This document shows, one piece after another, positions 8,535 through 19,249 of a stretch of DNA of 64,000 bases (position 1 is the first letter of the stretch; every line of letters starts with the position of its first letter). Position numbers and translations under genes: made by a program. Location of the stretch: the NCBI RefSeq assembly GCF_001244545.1, contig NZ_LN852692.1, positions 161,076 through 225,075 of the forward strand, in the 5' to 3' direction. The notes under the pieces are model-generated. The model searched no databases, was not told the DNA's origin, and saw only the letters and a list, made by a program, of their open reading frames with translations. The DNA is from Candidatus Stoquefichus sp. SB1 (lineage in GTDB: Bacteria > Bacillota_I > Bacilli_A > Erysipelotrichales > Coprobacillaceae).

Positions 8535-9145
8535 AGTATGAACAATCAGCATATGCTTTAGGAAAAAAGTATGTCATCGGTTTGGATGAGGCTGGTCGTG
8601 GACCAATGGCAGGACCTTTGGTTGTTGGGGCAGTTATTTTTGAAAAAGGGTATTATAATGATATGATTAATGATTCAAAACAACTGTCAGAAAAAAAACG
8701 AGATATTTTATATGATATCATTATTCGTGATGCTTTGGCATATCAGATTGAAATTATAGATGTTGAAGAAGTTGATCGTCTCAATGTTTATCAGGCAAGT
8801 AAAAAAGGAATGCTTGATGCGATTAAACATATCAGTATTCATCCTGACTATGCTTTAAGTGATGCTATGCCTTTAGGTGATGCGATTGAACATCAGGCTA
8901 TTGTTAAAGGTGATAGTTTGTCTTTAAGTATTGGGGCAGCAAGTATTTTAGCAAAAGTGACACGTGATCGTATTATGAAAGAATATGATTTGATATATCC
9001 TGAATATGGTTTTGCTAAGCATAAGGGGTATCCAACGAAACAACATAAAGAAGCATTGAAAACATATGGTGTTACACCAATTCATCGTCGTTCTTTTCAA
9101 CCTGTTATTGATGTTTTAAATGAACAATTGGTACTTGAACTTTAA
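8519..9145 (+). CDS. rnhB: Ribonuclease HII
   Basis: 208 residues from ATG 8519, with GGGAGGAG at 8506-8513. It removes ribonucleotides and RNA primers from RNA-DNA hybrids. Catalytic signature GLDEAGRGPMAGPLVVGAV, SKQLSEKKR, KGDSLSLSIGAASILAKVTRD and GYPTKQH are all present, including the acidic residues of DEAGRG. It overlaps rbgA by 16 bases, so translation is coupled. Confidence 0.97.
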   Translation: MCKRLEYEQSAYALGKKYVIGLDEAGRGPMAGPLVVGAVIFEKGYYNDMINDSKQLSEKKRDILYDIIIRDALAYQIEIIDVEEVDRLNVYQASKKGMLDAIKHISIHPDYALSDAMPLGDAIEHQAIVKGDSLSLSIGAASILAKVTRDRIMKEYDLIYPEYGFAKHKGYPTKQHKEALKTYGVTPIHRRSFQPVIDVLNEQLVLEL

Positions 9146-9172
9146 AATTATACATTTTTGTATAATTTTTTT
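9145..9172 (+). terminator. Intrinsic terminator after rnhB
   Basis: AAATTATAC and GTATAATTT (9 paired bases) around a six-base loop, followed by T-rich sequence; it begins within the rnhB stop codon. Confidence 0.85.
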
Positions 9173-9241
9173 TATTTTTTTAAAAATAAAAAAAGAAAAA
9201 TGGGATTTTTTTGTGTATATAAGAAGTAGGAGGATTATTAT

Positions 9242-10006
9242 ATGGAAGAATTAGTATTATATTTTTCGTTAAAGTATGCAGGTGATTTTCAAAGTATTTA
9301 CAATGCGTTATTAAAAAAGGAAGAGGTTGATGAAGTTCAAAAATATGACCTAAAAAAGCAGTTGAAATGTCAATATACAACGATTTTTAGTGACGATTAT
9401 CCGGAAGCTTTGAAACAGATTAACTGTCCACCGTTTGTCTTATATTATTATGGTAATTTGGCATTGGTGAAAGAAAAACTTATGGGTGTTGTTGGTATGC
9501 GTGAAATGAGCGATTATGGGAAAAGGGCAACTCAGTATTTTGTATCTGGATTAGTCAATCATGATTATGTTATTGTAAGTGGGATGGCTCGAGGTGTTGA
9601 TACAGTTGCACACCATACAGCTATGAATAAAGGTGGAAAAACAATTGCAGTATTAGGAACAGGGATAGAATATTGTTATCCTAAAGAGAATAGATTATTG
9701 TATGATGAACTCAAGAAATCTCATCTTGTCATGAGTGAATATCCGTTTTTGACATCACCCCAGAAAAGATTGTTTCCGTTTCGTAATCGGATTATTGCTG
9801 GACTTAGTGAAAAGGTGATGATTACTGAAGCAAGACAAAAAAGTGGGACAATGATTACAGCTGGTTATGCTTTAGAACAAGGAAAAGATATTTATTGTGT
9901 GCCAGGCAGATTTGATGACTTTGATGGCTGTAATGAGTTGATTAAACAAGGGGCAAAGTTAGTGACAAATGTGCAGGATATTATAGAAGATGAAGATTTT
10001 GGTTGA
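9242..10006 (+). CDS. dprA: DNA-processing protein DprA
   Basis: 254 residues. DprA loads RecA on incoming single-stranded DNA during transformation. The Rossmann-like core is clear: GVVGMREMSDYG, VSGMARGVDTVAHHTA, TIAVLGTGIEYCYP, FPFRNRIIAGLS and SGTMITAGYALEQGKDIYCVPG. It lacks the extra C-terminal DML1-like domain of longer homologues. AGGAGGA lies before ATG 9242. With comEA and comEC in this window it implies a competence system, though regulators are not seen here. Confidence 0.95.
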   Translation: MEELVLYFSLKYAGDFQSIYNALLKKEEVDEVQKYDLKKQLKCQYTTIFSDDYPEALKQINCPPFVLYYYGNLALVKEKLMGVVGMREMSDYGKRATQYFVSGLVNHDYVIVSGMARGVDTVAHHTAMNKGGKTIAVLGTGIEYCYPKENRLLYDELKKSHLVMSEYPFLTSPQKRLFPFRNRIIAGLSEKVMITEARQKSGTMITAGYALEQGKDIYCVPGRFDDFDGCNELIKQGAKLVTNVQDIIEDEDFG

Positions 10007-10030
10007 CAAAATTCAAAAAAGACCTAATAA
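10003..10030 (+). promoter_or_regulatory. Probable topA promoter overlapping the dprA stop
   Basis: TTGACA at 10003-10008 contains the dprA TGA stop; TAATAA at 10025-10030 follows after 16 bases. It would start transcription about 20 bases before topA. Confidence 0.55.
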
Positions 10031-10055
10031 TAGAAAAAACACAGGAGGTAAAATG

Positions 10056-12131
10056 ATGGGTAAGAATTTAGTGATTGTCGAATCACCTTCAAAATCCAAA
10101 ACGATTGAAAAATATTTGGGTGCTGATTATGAGGTGACTTCTTCAAAAGGACATATTAGAGACTTGGCCACAACCGGAAAAGGTGGTTTAGGTGTAGATA
10201 TAGAAGATAGTTTTAAACCAAACTATGTCATAAATAAAGAGAAAAAAGATGTTGTTAAAGAATTAAAAAAATGTGTAAAAGATGCTGATTATGTTTATTT
10301 AGCAACTGACCCTGACCGTGAAGGAGAAGCTATTTCATGGCATTTGGCTGAAGTGCTAGGGTTGGATCAGACTTTAACAAATCGTGTGGTTTTTAATGAG
10401 GTTACACGTGATGCTGTTATTGATGCATTAAATCATCCGCGTACGATTGATCAAAATCTTGTGAAATCACAAGAGACACGTCGAGTTTTAGATAGAATTA
10501 TTGGATTTAAGCTTTCTAAATTATTACAAAAGAAAATTAAATCAAAATCAGCAGGTCGTGTTCAATCAGTTGCTTTGCGATTGATTTGTGAAAGAGAAAA
10601 AGAAATTGAAGCATTTATTCCTGAAGAATACTGGCGTGTAAAAGCGATGTTTGAAAAAGATGATATTTCTTTTGAAGCAGAGCTGGCTAAATATCAGAAT
10701 AAAAAAATTGAATTGAAAAATGCTGAAGAGACACAACATGTTTATGAATCTTTAAATAAAGAATTTATTGTCTCAGATGTGAAAAAGACACAAAAGAAAC
10801 GTGCGTCTAAGCCACCGTTCATTACTTCAACTTTACAGCAGGAAGCTTCTTCTAAATTGAATTTTAAAGCAAAAAGAACAATGATGATTGCTCAAAAGTT
10901 ATATGAAGGTATTGACATTGGAGAAGAAACCGTTGGGTTAATTACTTATATGAGAACGGATTCTATTCGTTTGTCTGATACATTTATTGATGAAGCTAAA
11001 CATTATATTCAAGAAAAATATGGCAAAGATTATGTTGGAAGTGTGAAAGTTTCTAAGAAAAAAGAAAATGTCCAGGATGCACATGAAGGAATTCGTCCAA
11101 CGAGTGTTATGCGTACTCCTGAAAGTATGAAAGAATATTTAACAGCTGATGAATTGAAACTTTATTCACTGATTTATGCCAGAGCTGTTGCTTCATTAAT
11201 GGCACCAGCAAAATTAAATGCAACAACTGTCGCTTTAGATAATAATGGTTATGAATTCAAAGCCAGTGGTTCGGTTATTGCTTTTGATGGATATTTAAGA
11301 GTTTATAGTGCTTATGAAAAACAAACAGATGAATTTTTACCTGAAGTCAATGTATCAGAAGCGCTCTTAAGTCAAGATATTCAAAAATCTCAGCACTTTA
11401 CAAAACCACCAGCAAGATATACAGAAGCAAAATTGATTAGAGAATTAGAAGAATTAGGTATTGGACGACCAAGTACTTATGCAAGTATTCTTGATACAAT
11501 CGTCACAAGACAATATGTAGAAATGGCTGATAAGGCATTTAAACCAACCGATTCAGGAATTCTTACAAATGATAAACTGGTTGAATTCTTTGATAGTATT
11601 ATTAATGTTGAATACACTGCGCAAATGGAAAAAGAGTTAGATGAAATTGCTGAAGGTGAAGATGATTATGTTCATGCTTTAACAACTTTTGAAGATAAGT
11701 TTGAACCTTTATTAGAAAATGCATATGATAAAATGGAACAAATTCAGCCTGAAAAAACGGGTGAGCAATGTCCAGAATGTGGTGGAGATTTGGTTATTCG
11801 TAAAGGAAGATATGGAACATTTGTAGCATGTTCAAATTATCCAACTTGTAAATACATTAAAAAGGATCCTGAAGAAGTTGAATATACTGGGGAAACATGT
11901 CCAAAATGTGGTAGTCCAATGATCTTTAAAAAAGGTCGTTATGGTAAATTTGAGGCATGTTCAAATTATCCAGAATGTAAATATATCAAGAATGAAAAGA
12001 AAAAAGCTGAACCAGTGATGACTGATGAAGTTTGTCCAAATTGTGGTAGTCCAATAGTCATTAAAAAAGGGCGTTTTGGTGAATTTAAAGCTTGTTCTGC
12101 ATATCCAAAGTGTAAAACAATTATTAAGTAG
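10056..12131 (+). CDS. topA: DNA topoisomerase I
   Basis: 691 residues from ATG 10056, with AGGAGG at 10043-10048 (ATG 10053 is the alternative). A type IA enzyme that relaxes negative supercoils. The TOPRIM domain starts [13 protein letters not shown] and holds DPDREGEA at about 85; the catalytic tyrosine is Y298 in LITYMRTDS. Three C-terminal four-cysteine zinc ribbons follow (CPECGG.., CPKCGS.., CPNCGS.., each with a second Cys pair), the common Firmicute layout. Confidence 0.97.
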   Translation: MGKNLVIVESPSKSKTIEKYLGADYEVTSSKGHIRDLATTGKGGLGVDIEDSFKPNYVINKEKKDVVKELKKCVKDADYVYLATDPDREGEAISWHLAEVLGLDQTLTNRVVFNEVTRDAVIDALNHPRTIDQNLVKSQETRRVLDRIIGFKLSKLLQKKIKSKSAGRVQSVALRLICEREKEIEAFIPEEYWRVKAMFEKDDISFEAELAKYQNKKIELKNAEETQHVYESLNKEFIVSDVKKTQKKRASKPPFITSTLQQEASSKLNFKAKRTMMIAQKLYEGIDIGEETVGLITYMRTDSIRLSDTFIDEAKHYIQEKYGKDYVGSVKVSKKKENVQDAHEGIRPTSVMRTPESMKEYLTADELKLYSLIYARAVASLMAPAKLNATTVALDNNGYEFKASGSVIAFDGYLRVYSAYEKQTDEFLPEVNVSEALLSQDIQKSQHFTKPPARYTEAKLIRELEELGIGRPSTYASILDTIVTRQYVEMADKAFKPTDSGILTNDKLVEFFDSIINVEYTAQMEKELDEIAEGEDDYVHALTTFEDKFEPLLENAYDKMEQIQPEKTGEQCPECGGDLVIRKGRYGTFVACSNYPTCKYIKKDPEEVEYTGETCPKCGSPMIFKKGRYGKFEACSNYPECKYIKNEKKKAEPVMTDEVCPNCGSPIVIKKGRFGEFKACSAYPKCKTIIK

Positions 12132-12132
12132 A

Positions 12133-12152
12133 AAAGCCCCTGATGGGGCTTT
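12133..12152 (+). terminator. Hairpin between topA and trmFO
   Basis: AAAGCCCC and GGGGCTTT pair around TGAT. The T run after it is broken (TTTCTTAAT), so it is a weak terminator or attenuator that would let some transcription into trmFO. Confidence 0.6.
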
Positions 12153-12174
12153 CTTAATGGAGGAGATAAAAGAA

Positions 12175-13467
12175 ATGGAAAAAGTAAATGTTATAGGTGC
12201 AGGGTTGGCAGGAGTAGAAGCAACCTATCAATTGGTTCGTCAAGGGATTCCAGTGCGTTTATATGAAATGAGACCAGTTAAAACAACGGATGCACACAAG
12301 ACAGATTATTTTGCTGAACTGGTTTGTTCCAATTCATTAAGAGCTGATGGATTAAATAATGCTGTTGGGGTTTTAAAAGAAGAAATGCAAATGAATGAGA
12401 GTGTCATTATGAAATTTGCAAGATTACATCAAGTTCCTTCTGGAGGATCATTAGCAGTTGATCGTATTGGGTTTTCAAAAGCCGTTACGGAATTTATTTC
12501 TTCTCATCCATTAGTTGAAGTGGTGCATCAGGAAGTGACTGATATTCCTCAAGGACCAACAATTATTGCGTCAGGACCACTGACAAGTGAACCATTATCA
12601 CAAGCTATTAAAGATTTGTTGCAGGAAGATTATTTTTATTTTTATGATGCAGCTGCTCCTATTATTACAAAAGAGAGTATTAATTTTGATATTGCTTATT
12701 TTAAATCAAGATATGATAAAGGCAATGCTGAATATATCAATTGTCCTATGGATGAAGAACAGTTTGATCGTTTTTATGAAGCTTTAATCAATGCTGAGGT
12801 TGTCAAGCCTAAAGAACATGAAGAAAAGTTTTTTGAAGGATGTATGCCTTTTGAGGAAATCGCAAGGCGTGGTAAACAAACATTATTGTTTGGGCCAATG
12901 AAACCAGTTGGATTAGAAAAAGATGGTGGAAAACGTTCACATGCAGTTGTTCAATTACGTCAAGATAATGCAGTTGGAACACTTTATAATATCGTAGGCT
13001 TTCAGACACATTTAAAATGGGGAGAACAAGAACGTATTATCCATATGATTCCTGGATTGGAAAATGCACATATTGTTCGTTATGGAGTCATGCATCGTAA
13101 TAGTTTTATTTGTTCACCACGTTATTTAAAACCTACATATCAGTTTGTAGGACGTGAAGATTTGTTCTTTGCCGGACAAATGACTGGAGTTGAAGGATAT
13201 GTAGAATCGGCTCAAAGTGGAATGGTTGCTGGGATGAATATGGCACGTTATCTTTTGCAAAAAGATCTGTTGGTTTTTCCACGTGAAACCGTTATGGGGG
13301 CTTTGGCTTATTATATTACCCATGGCAGTGAAACAGATTTTCAGCCAATGAAAGCCAATTTTGGTATTTTACCAGATTTTCCTACTCGTATTAAGAAAAA
13401 GGAAAGAAAACAGGCTTATGCAACACGTGCGATTGAAGTGATGAAGGAATTTATCAACAATGAATAA
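12175..13467 (+). CDS. trmFO: tRNA (uracil-54-C5)-methyltransferase, folate/FAD dependent, TrmFO
   Basis: 430 residues from ATG 12175, with GGAGGAG at 12159-12165. TrmFO uses methylene-tetrahydrofolate and FADH2 to make ribothymidine at position 54 of tRNA. The N-terminal FAD-binding motif [11 protein letters not shown] is present, then [13 protein letters not shown], and the C-terminal [22 protein letters not shown] box. The longer frame upstream runs through the topA terminator hairpin and is not used. It overlaps xerC by 8 bases. Confidence 0.96.
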   Translation: MEKVNVIGAGLAGVEATYQLVRQGIPVRLYEMRPVKTTDAHKTDYFAELVCSNSLRADGLNNAVGVLKEEMQMNESVIMKFARLHQVPSGGSLAVDRIGFSKAVTEFISSHPLVEVVHQEVTDIPQGPTIIASGPLTSEPLSQAIKDLLQEDYFYFYDAAAPIITKESINFDIAYFKSRYDKGNAEYINCPMDEEQFDRFYEALINAEVVKPKEHEEKFFEGCMPFEEIARRGKQTLLFGPMKPVGLEKDGGKRSHAVVQLRQDNAVGTLYNIVGFQTHLKWGEQERIIHMIPGLENAHIVRYGVMHRNSFICSPRYLKPTYQFVGREDLFFAGQMTGVEGYVESAQSGMVAGMNMARYLLQKDLLVFPRETVMGALAYYITHGSETDFQPMKANFGILPDFPTRIKKKERKQAYATRAIEVMKEFINNE

Positions 13468-14365
13468 ATTCCAAAAAGATATTCATGATTATCTTGATTA
13501 TTTGAAATATCAAAAAAATTATTCCCCTTTAACAATTGACGGGTATCAAAGAGATATTGAACAATTTACAGTTTATTTAATCGAACAAAATATCAATAGT
13601 TTTGGTGATGTTGAGTATGCTTTTTTAAGAGGTTACTTGACGAAACTTCATCAAGAAAATCTATCAGCCAAAACAATTAATCATAAAATGAGTAGTCTTC
13701 GAGGGTTTTATCGTTATCTTTTAAATCAGGAACTAATTGTAGATAATCCATTTTTGCTTGTTGATTCTTTAAAAGAGCCACAAAGAAATCCTGATTTCCT
13801 TTATATTGATGAAATGATTGCATTATTAGATAGTATTGAAATCAATACATCATTGGGACGACGTAATAAAGCGATGCTAGAATTAATGTATGCATCAGGT
13901 TTAAGATGTAGTGAAGTTGTTGAATTAACAATTCCGCAAATTGATTTTTCTAGACAGCTTCTCCTTATTCATGGAAAAGGCAATAAAGATCGCTATGTGC
14001 CTTTTCATGATTATGCTGCTCAGTGGTTAAAAGATTATATGTCTGAAGATCGTAAGGAATTGATGGCTAAAAAACACCAAGAGCACTCATATGTGTTTGT
14101 CAATAAATTGGGTGGAAAGATGACAAACCGTGGTGTTGAGGATATTGTCAATCGAGTCATGCAGCATTTTGATGCCACTAAAAAAATTCATCCTCATACC
14201 TTTCGTCATTCTTTTGCAACGCATCTTTTACAACAAGGTATTGATATTAGAGTTGTGCAAGAATTATTAGGACATACCAATCTTTCAACAACCCAAGTTT
14301 ATACACATATTACAAATCAGCATTTAAAAGAAGTTTATGATCATGCTCATCCAAGGAACAAATAA
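13460..14365 (+). CDS. xerC: Tyrosine recombinase XerC/CodV
   Basis: 301 residues. Housekeeping Xer-type recombinase that resolves chromosome dimers at dif. The SAM-like N-terminal domain is at 1-85. Catalytic residues include R149 in ASGLRCSE, H246 and R249 in [13 protein letters not shown], the GHTN histidine, and nucleophile Y281 in QVYTHI. The trmFO-xerC order is standard in Firmicutes (gid-codV). It is a different type from the locus-linked recombinase at 51091. Confidence 0.94.
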   Translation: MNKFQKDIHDYLDYLKYQKNYSPLTIDGYQRDIEQFTVYLIEQNINSFGDVEYAFLRGYLTKLHQENLSAKTINHKMSSLRGFYRYLLNQELIVDNPFLLVDSLKEPQRNPDFLYIDEMIALLDSIEINTSLGRRNKAMLELMYASGLRCSEVVELTIPQIDFSRQLLLIHGKGNKDRYVPFHDYAAQWLKDYMSEDRKELMAKKHQEHSYVFVNKLGGKMTNRGVEDIVNRVMQHFDATKKIHPHTFRHSFATHLLQQGIDIRVVQELLGHTNLSTTQVYTHITNQHLKEVYDHAHPRNK

Positions 14366-14408
14366 AAAGCGAAAGGTTTTATCTGTTTGAATAAATTTGA
14401 AAAAAATA

Positions 14409-14437
14409 TTGACGTATTCAGTTGAAAATGCTAATAT
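14409..14437 (+). promoter_or_regulatory. Promoter for rplU-prp-rpmA
   Basis: TTGACG at 14409-14414 and TAATAT at 14432-14437 are 17 bases apart, with TGC giving an extended -10. It precedes the L21 leader. Confidence 0.75.
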
Positions 14438-14443
14438 ACTAAT

Positions 14444-14526
14444 GTTGTAGACCTCTAGCTACAACCGCGCATAAGAGGTATTAAAGCAATGCTGCCTTGG
14501 TTGGCGAGTCTGAGAACATTACAAAA
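14444..14526 (+). ncRNA. Ribosomal protein L21 leader
   Basis: Between the promoter and rplU lies a structured leader. GTTGTAG (14444-14450) pairs with CTACAAC (14459-14465), followed by CGCGCATAAGAGGT and a distal segment with GCTGCCTTGGTTGGCGAG. L21 leaders are an established family in low-GC Gram-positives upstream of rplU and are thought to be bound by L21 or its operon partners. Recognised by position and sequence style, not by a covariance search. Confidence 0.7.
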
Positions 14527-14540
14527 GAAGGAGGTACATC

Positions 14541-14903
14541 ATGTACGCAATTATTGAAACTGGTGGAAAACAATTAAAAGTAGAAGTTGGAGATACTATT
14601 TTTGTAGAAAAATTAGATGTTGCTGAAGGAGAAACAGTTGTTTTGGATAAAGTTTTATTCATTGGTGATAAAACAAATAAAATTGGTAACCCATATATCA
14701 AGGGTGCAACTGTCACAGCAAAAGTAGAAAAACAAGGGAAAGAAAAGAAAGTTGTTATCTACAAATATAACCCTAAGAAACATTATCATAAGAAACAAGG
14801 TCATAGACAGCCTTATACAAAATTAGTTATTGAAGATATCAAAAAAACAGCTAGAAAAGCTGCTGCTAAAAAAGAAGAAACAGTTGAAGCAGCTGCAGAA
14901 TAA
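14541..14903 (+). CDS. rplU: 50S ribosomal protein L21
   Basis: 120 residues. It begins [18 protein letters not shown] and holds the [17 protein letters not shown] and [21 protein letters not shown] patterns of L21, then an alanine/lysine-rich tail somewhat longer than in Bacillus. AAGGAGGT is placed before the ATG. Its TAA overlaps the prp ATG by one base. Confidence 0.98.
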   Translation: MYAIIETGGKQLKVEVGDTIFVEKLDVAEGETVVLDKVLFIGDKTNKIGNPYIKGATVTAKVEKQGKEKKVVIYKYNPKKHYHKKQGHRQPYTKLVIEDIKKTARKAAAKKEETVEAAAE

Positions 14904-15226
14904 TGATTCAGGTTGTTATTAAAGAAAATCATCAACAAATCTTAGATATCAAGATTTCCGGTCATGCCAATAGTGATGAGAGAGGTAAAGATTTAGTTTG
15001 TGCAGGAGTGACAATATCTTGTGTAGGTGTTGCTAATGCATTAGTCAAGAATCATTTTCTTGATCAGCAGATGGGAAGTATTGATATTCAAAAGGGATTT
15101 GCACATATTGAGGTAAATCAAAGTGATAGCGTTGTCCAGGTGATACTAGAGACATTTGTGACAATTCTTGAGACGATTGAAGACACTCAATCAAAATATA
15201 TAAAGATTACAAAGATGGAGGTATGA
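14903..15226 (+). CDS. prp: Ribosomal-processing cysteine protease Prp
   Basis: 107 residues (YsxB family). Prp removes the N-terminal extension of L27 before the protein joins the ribosome; this is known from Staphylococcus aureus. The catalytic pair is visible as the His of SGHAN and the Cys of [10 protein letters not shown]. Located between rplU and rpmA, overlapping the former by one base, as in other Firmicutes. The substrate site is present in the next gene. Confidence 0.95.
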   Translation: MIQVVIKENHQQILDIKISGHANSDERGKDLVCAGVTISCVGVANALVKNHFLDQQMGSIDIQKGFAHIEVNQSDSVVQVILETFVTILETIEDTQSKYIKITKMEV

Positions 15227-15230
15227 AACC

Positions 15231-15518
15231 ATGATGTTTAAATTATTGGATTTACAATTATTCGCTTCTAAAAAGGGAGTTGGGTCAACAAAGAATGGTC
15301 GTGATTCTCACTCAAAAAGATTAGGGGCTAAATTATCTGATGGACAATTCTGTACAGCAGGTTCAATCATTTACAGACAAAGAGGAACGAAAATTCATCC
15401 TGGTGTAAATGTTGGTAAAGGTGGAGATGACACATTATTTGCAAAAGTAGATGGTGTTGTTAAATTCGAAAGAGACGGAAGAACAAGAAAGAAAGTTTCT
15501 GTTTACCCAGTAGCTTAA
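15231..15518 (+). CDS. rpmA: 50S ribosomal protein L27, with Prp-cleaved leader
   Basis: 95 residues. The mature part starts near [21 protein letters not shown] and is typical L27. Before it is the short extension [12 protein letters not shown], which matches the Prp cleavage region of the S. aureus type (hydrophobic LxLQxFA before ASKKG). Cleavage just before ASKKG is inferred. GGAGG at 15217-15221 supports ATG 15231. Confidence 0.97.
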   Translation: MMFKLLDLQLFASKKGVGSTKNGRDSHSKRLGAKLSDGQFCTAGSIIYRQRGTKIHPGVNVGKGGDDTLFAKVDGVVKFERDGRTRKKVSVYPVA

Positions 15519-15522
15519 TGGG

Positions 15523-15549
15523 GAACCCCTTAAATGGGGTTCTTTTTTT
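15523..15549 (+). terminator. Intrinsic terminator after rpmA
   Basis: GAACCCC and GGGGTTC pair around TTAAAT and are followed by seven T. Confidence 0.93.
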
Positions 15550-15575
15550 GAAAAAATAGGAAAGAAGGTGAAAGA

Positions 15576-16862
15576 ATGAAGTTTATAGATAAAGTCAATA
15601 TATATGTAGAAGCTGGAAAAGGTGGCGATGGAGTTGTTGCGTTTAGACGTGAAGCTTATGTTCCTAAAGGTGGTCCAGCTGGTGGCGATGGTGGTAAAGG
15701 TGGAAGTGTTATTTTTGAAGCAACAACATCTTTATCAACTTTGTTAGATTTTAGATATCGTCGTGAATATATATCTAAAAATGGTGGTCAGGGAATGGCT
15801 AAGAAAATGCATGGGGCTGATGCCAATGATATGATTTTACAAGTTCCTGTTGGGACAGTGATTTATGATCAAGATACTGGTAAGATTTTAGCAGATTTAA
15901 CTCACGATAAACAACGTGCAGTGATTGCTAAAGGGGGACGTGGTGGACGTGGAAATGCCCGTTTTGCGACTAGTCGTAATCCAGCTCCTACAATTTGTGA
16001 ACGTGGGGAACCAGGTGAAAAACATAATTTGGTTTGTGAGTTGAAATTATTAGCTGATGTTGGGTTAGTCGGTTTTCCATCAGTAGGAAAGTCAACATTT
16101 CTTTCAGTTGTAACACGTGCCAAACCAGAAATTGCAGATTATCATTTTACGACAATTGTTCCTAATTTAGGTGTGGTTCAGGCAAAGGATGGACGTTCAT
16201 TTGTTATGGCTGATTTACCTGGATTAATTGAAGGTGCAAGTCAGGGAAAAGGTTTAGGTCACCAATTTTTAAGACATATTGAAAGATGTCGAGTGATTGT
16301 TCATGTCATTGATATGGGTGGCAGTGAAGGTCGTGATCCTTATGAAGACTATTTAGCTATTAATAAGGAATTAGGTGAATATAAATACCGTTTACTAGAA
16401 AGACCACAGATTATTATTGCTAATAAGATGGATGAACCAAATGCTGATGAAAATTTAAAAGTCTTTAAAGAAAAAATTGGTAATGATATTCCGGTTTTTC
16501 CAGTTATTGCTTTAATTCAAGAAGGTGTTGATATGCCATTATATGCCATTGCTGATTTATTAGATAAAACACCATCATTTACAAGTGAAGAGGAAGAAAT
16601 GGAAAATAGTGTTCTTTATACTTATGAGGGTGATGATGAAATTGGTTTCGAAATTCAAAACGAAGGTAATGGAAATTGGCATGTAACAGGTGCAAAAGTA
16701 GAAAGAATTGTTCAAATGTCATCGCTTGGTAGTGATGATGGGGTCAAACGTTTTGCTCAAAAAATGCGTAATATTGGATTGGATGATGCTTTACGTGTAG
16801 CTGGAGTTCAACCTGGCGATACAGTTTCAATTCTTGATTTTGAGTTTGAATTCTACGAATAA
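15576..16862 (+). CDS. obgE: GTPase Obg/CgtA
   Basis: 428 residues with three domains. The glycine-rich Obg fold (1-158, GGKGGSVIF, GGRGGRGNARFATSRN), the G domain (GFPSVGKSTFL, DLPGLIEGAS, NKMD) and a C-terminal OCT domain (about 345-428). Obg acts in 50S maturation and stress signalling, and is essential in most Firmicutes. The conserved place after rpmA supports the call. Confidence 0.97.
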   Translation: MKFIDKVNIYVEAGKGGDGVVAFRREAYVPKGGPAGGDGGKGGSVIFEATTSLSTLLDFRYRREYISKNGGQGMAKKMHGADANDMILQVPVGTVIYDQDTGKILADLTHDKQRAVIAKGGRGGRGNARFATSRNPAPTICERGEPGEKHNLVCELKLLADVGLVGFPSVGKSTFLSVVTRAKPEIADYHFTTIVPNLGVVQAKDGRSFVMADLPGLIEGASQGKGLGHQFLRHIERCRVIVHVIDMGGSEGRDPYEDYLAINKELGEYKYRLLERPQIIIANKMDEPNADENLKVFKEKIGNDIPVFPVIALIQEGVDMPLYAIADLLDKTPSFTSEEEEMENSVLYTYEGDDEIGFEIQNEGNGNWHVTGAKVERIVQMSSLGSDDGVKRFAQKMRNIGLDDALRVAGVQPGDTVSILDFEFEFYE

Positions 16863-16878
16863 TGAATAGGGGGATAAT

Positions 16879-17562
16879 ATGTTAGGAACGATAGTCAATA
16901 CTGGAACTGTTCTTTTGGGAAGTCTTATTGGATTGTTTTTAAATCAGGGAATTCCTGAAAGAATTGCTAATCAAATGATGAAAGCACTTGGCTTGTGTAC
17001 AATTTTTATTGGTGTTCAAGGAGCTTTTAAAGGTGAAAATACTTTAATTATGATTGTTTCGATGGTCATTGGTGTCGTTATTGGTGAAGGCATTGATATT
17101 GATAAAAGAGTTACAAATACAGTGAATCGTTTAGAAGAGAAGTTTGTGAAAAAACAAGATCAAAAACATTCTATTTCTGAAGGATTGATTACATCAAGTT
17201 TATTGTTCTGTGTTGGTTCAATGACAATTGTTGGCTGTTTAAATGCTGGATTGCTTAATGATAATACGATGCTTTATACAAAGGCAACATTGGATTTTTG
17301 TTCATCTATGATTTTTGCCTCAACGCTTGGAATTGGTGTGATATTGGCTGCGGGTGTAGTTTTGATTTATCAGGGTGGATTGACTTTGCTGGCATCTTTA
17401 GCTGCACCACTTTTAACAACTGCAGTCATTAATGAAATGACTTGTGTTGGTTCTTTGGTTATTATAGCAACTGGACTTAATTTGTTAGGGGTAACGAAAA
17501 TCAAATTAATGAATTATATTCCAGCTATGTTTCTACCTATTATTCTTTGTTTATTTATGTAA
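16879..17562 (+). CDS. DUF554 family membrane protein
   Basis: 227 residues with about six or seven hydrophobic segments. The opening MLGTIVNTGTVLLGSLIGLFLNQGIPERI and the VIGVVIGEGIDID segment are typical of the DUF554 (YdfK/YqgA) family, whose function is not established. AGGGGGA lies before the ATG. It sits 17 bases after obgE and ends in a terminator, so it is probably the last gene of that unit. Confidence 0.9.
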   Translation: MLGTIVNTGTVLLGSLIGLFLNQGIPERIANQMMKALGLCTIFIGVQGAFKGENTLIMIVSMVIGVVIGEGIDIDKRVTNTVNRLEEKFVKKQDQKHSISEGLITSSLLFCVGSMTIVGCLNAGLLNDNTMLYTKATLDFCSSMIFASTLGIGVILAAGVVLIYQGGLTLLASLAAPLLTTAVINEMTCVGSLVIIATGLNLLGVTKIKLMNYIPAMFLPIILCLFM

Positions 17563-17590
17563 AAAATGAGAAATTTATTCTCATTTTTTA
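17563..17590 (+). terminator. Intrinsic terminator after the DUF554 gene
   Basis: AAAATGAGAA pairs with TTCTCATTTT around a five-base loop and runs into T. Confidence 0.88.
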
Positions 17591-17607
17591 ATTTATGTAC
17601 ATTTCTA

Positions 17608-17616
17608 TGTTATAAT
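17608..17616 (+). promoter_or_regulatory. Extended -10 promoter for ruvAB
   Basis: TGTTATAAT is a perfect extended -10; TTAATT 17 bases upstream is a weak -35. It lies 32 bases before ruvA, just after a terminator. Confidence 0.55.
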
Positions 17617-17647
17617 AGTGACAATGTTATGAAATAGGAGTAAAGAT

Positions 17648-18214
17648 ATGTATAGTTATATAAAAGGTGTTATTGTAGATATGGCAAGAGATCATATTGT
17701 TATTGATAATCAGGGGATTGGTTATTTGATTTATGTTTCAAATCCCTATCAGTTTACAAAGGGCAAAGAAACATTGGTTTATGTTTATCAGCAAGTCAAA
17801 GAAGATGGTATTGTATTATATGGTTTTTTAACCAAAGAAGAAAAAGAATTGTTTTTGAAATTGATTTTAGTAAAAGGAATTGGCTGTAAAACAGCTATTG
17901 GAATTTTAGCTACAGGTGATGTGAATGCAATTATTCAAGCCATTGAATCTAAAAATATTACTTATTTGAAAAAAATTCCTGGCATTGGTCCGAAGGCAGC
18001 GCAACAGATTATTTTAGATTTACAGGGAAAATTCAATGCTGTGATGACTGAGATGGTTTTAACATCAGTTGAATTTGATGAAGCGATAGAAGTCTTAATA
18101 GCTTTAGGATATAAACGTCAGGATGTTGATAAAGTCATGAATAGTTTATCAAATGAACAGTTGGATACAAATGGTTATGTTAAAAAAGCTTTAAGTTTAT
18201 TAGTGAAGTTATAG
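17648..18214 (+). CDS. ruvA: Holliday junction branch migration protein RuvA
   Basis: 188 residues. N-terminal OB fold ([30 protein letters not shown]), two helix-hairpin-helix motifs ([14 protein letters not shown] and [19 protein letters not shown]) and a C-terminal domain that contacts RuvB. RuvA holds the four-way junction while RuvB moves it. Followed 10 bases later by ruvB. Confidence 0.97.
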   Translation: MYSYIKGVIVDMARDHIVIDNQGIGYLIYVSNPYQFTKGKETLVYVYQQVKEDGIVLYGFLTKEEKELFLKLILVKGIGCKTAIGILATGDVNAIIQAIESKNITYLKKIPGIGPKAAQQIILDLQGKFNAVMTEMVLTSVEFDEAIEVLIALGYKRQDVDKVMNSLSNEQLDTNGYVKKALSLLVKL

Positions 18215-18224
18215 GAGGTATCAT

Positions 18225-19217
18225 ATGGAACGTGATATTTTAGATGTTGAAGAGCATATTGATGATGATGAAAGCCAATTACGTCCTCAATCATTTGATG
18301 AATATGTTGGGCAATCACATTTAAAAGATAATTTAAAAGTATTTGTTGGGGCAGCAAAATTAAGAGATGAATCATTGGATCATGTGCTATTATATGGTCC
18401 GCCAGGTTTAGGGAAAACAACAATGTCAATGATTATTGCTAATGAAATGGGTACGCATCTTAAAATGACGACAGGACCAAGTATTGAAAAGACAGGGGAT
18501 CTGGTTGCTATATTAACATCATTAGATCCAGGTGATGTCCTGTTTATTGATGAGATTCATCGTTTAAATAAAGTTGTTGAAGAAATTTTGTATCCAGCAA
18601 TGGAAGATTTTTGTGTTGATGTGGTCATTGGTAAAGAAGCTTCAACGAGGTCAATTAGGATTGATTTGCCACCTTTTACCCTAGTTGGTGCAACAACGCG
18701 TGCTGGTGATTTATCAGCGCCTTTGCGTGATCGTTTTGGAATTGTATCAAAATTAGAATATTATAATCAGGAAGAATTAACCAAAATTATTCATCGAACA
18801 AGTCAGGTTTATCATATTCCAATGGAAGAATCAGCAAAAAGTGAATTAGCAAAACGTTCTCGAGGAACGCCCCGAATTGCCAATCGTTTATTTAGACGAG
18901 TGAGAGATTTTGCCCAATACAATGGTGATGAAACAATCACAAAAGAAAGAACAGTAGAAGCTTTGCAAAGATTAAAAGTAGATGAATTAGGGTTAGATGA
19001 TGTTGATCATAAATATCTCCTTGGAATTATTCAACGTTTTCAAGGTGGACCTGTTGGATTAGAGGCTATTGCAGCTAGTATTGGTGAAGAACCAATGACA
19101 TTAGAAGATGTTTATGAACCTTATTTATTACAGACAGGTTTAATTAAAAGAACGCCTAGAGGTCGTGTTGTGACTGAAATGGCTTATCAGCATTTTCATA
19201 TTATCAAAGAATCTTAG
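18225..19217 (+). CDS. ruvB: Holliday junction branch migration ATPase RuvB
   Basis: 330 residues. AAA+ motor with [11 protein letters not shown], Walker [11 protein letters not shown], Walker [10 protein letters not shown], sensor [18 protein letters not shown] and the C-terminal winged helix. AGGAGGT lies before the ATG. The stop codon lies in the loop of the following terminator. Confidence 0.98.
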   Translation: MERDILDVEEHIDDDESQLRPQSFDEYVGQSHLKDNLKVFVGAAKLRDESLDHVLLYGPPGLGKTTMSMIIANEMGTHLKMTTGPSIEKTGDLVAILTSLDPGDVLFIDEIHRLNKVVEEILYPAMEDFCVDVVIGKEASTRSIRIDLPPFTLVGATTRAGDLSAPLRDRFGIVSKLEYYNQEELTKIIHRTSQVYHIPMEESAKSELAKRSRGTPRIANRLFRRVRDFAQYNGDETITKERTVEALQRLKVDELGLDDVDHKYLLGIIQRFQGGPVGLEAIAASIGEEPMTLEDVYEPYLLQTGLIKRTPRGRVVTEMAYQHFHIIKES

Positions 19218-19230
19218 GATTCTTTTTTTT
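19206..19230 (+). terminator. Intrinsic terminator after ruvB
   Basis: AAAGAATC pairs with GATTCTTT around a four-base loop that contains the ruvB stop; T run follows. Confidence 0.9.
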
Positions 19231-19249
19231 ATTTGAAAAGGAGGCTATT

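Noticed and set aside
12587..13323. Internal and antisense frames in trmFO
   Set aside because: Shadows of the trmFO coding frame, no family features.
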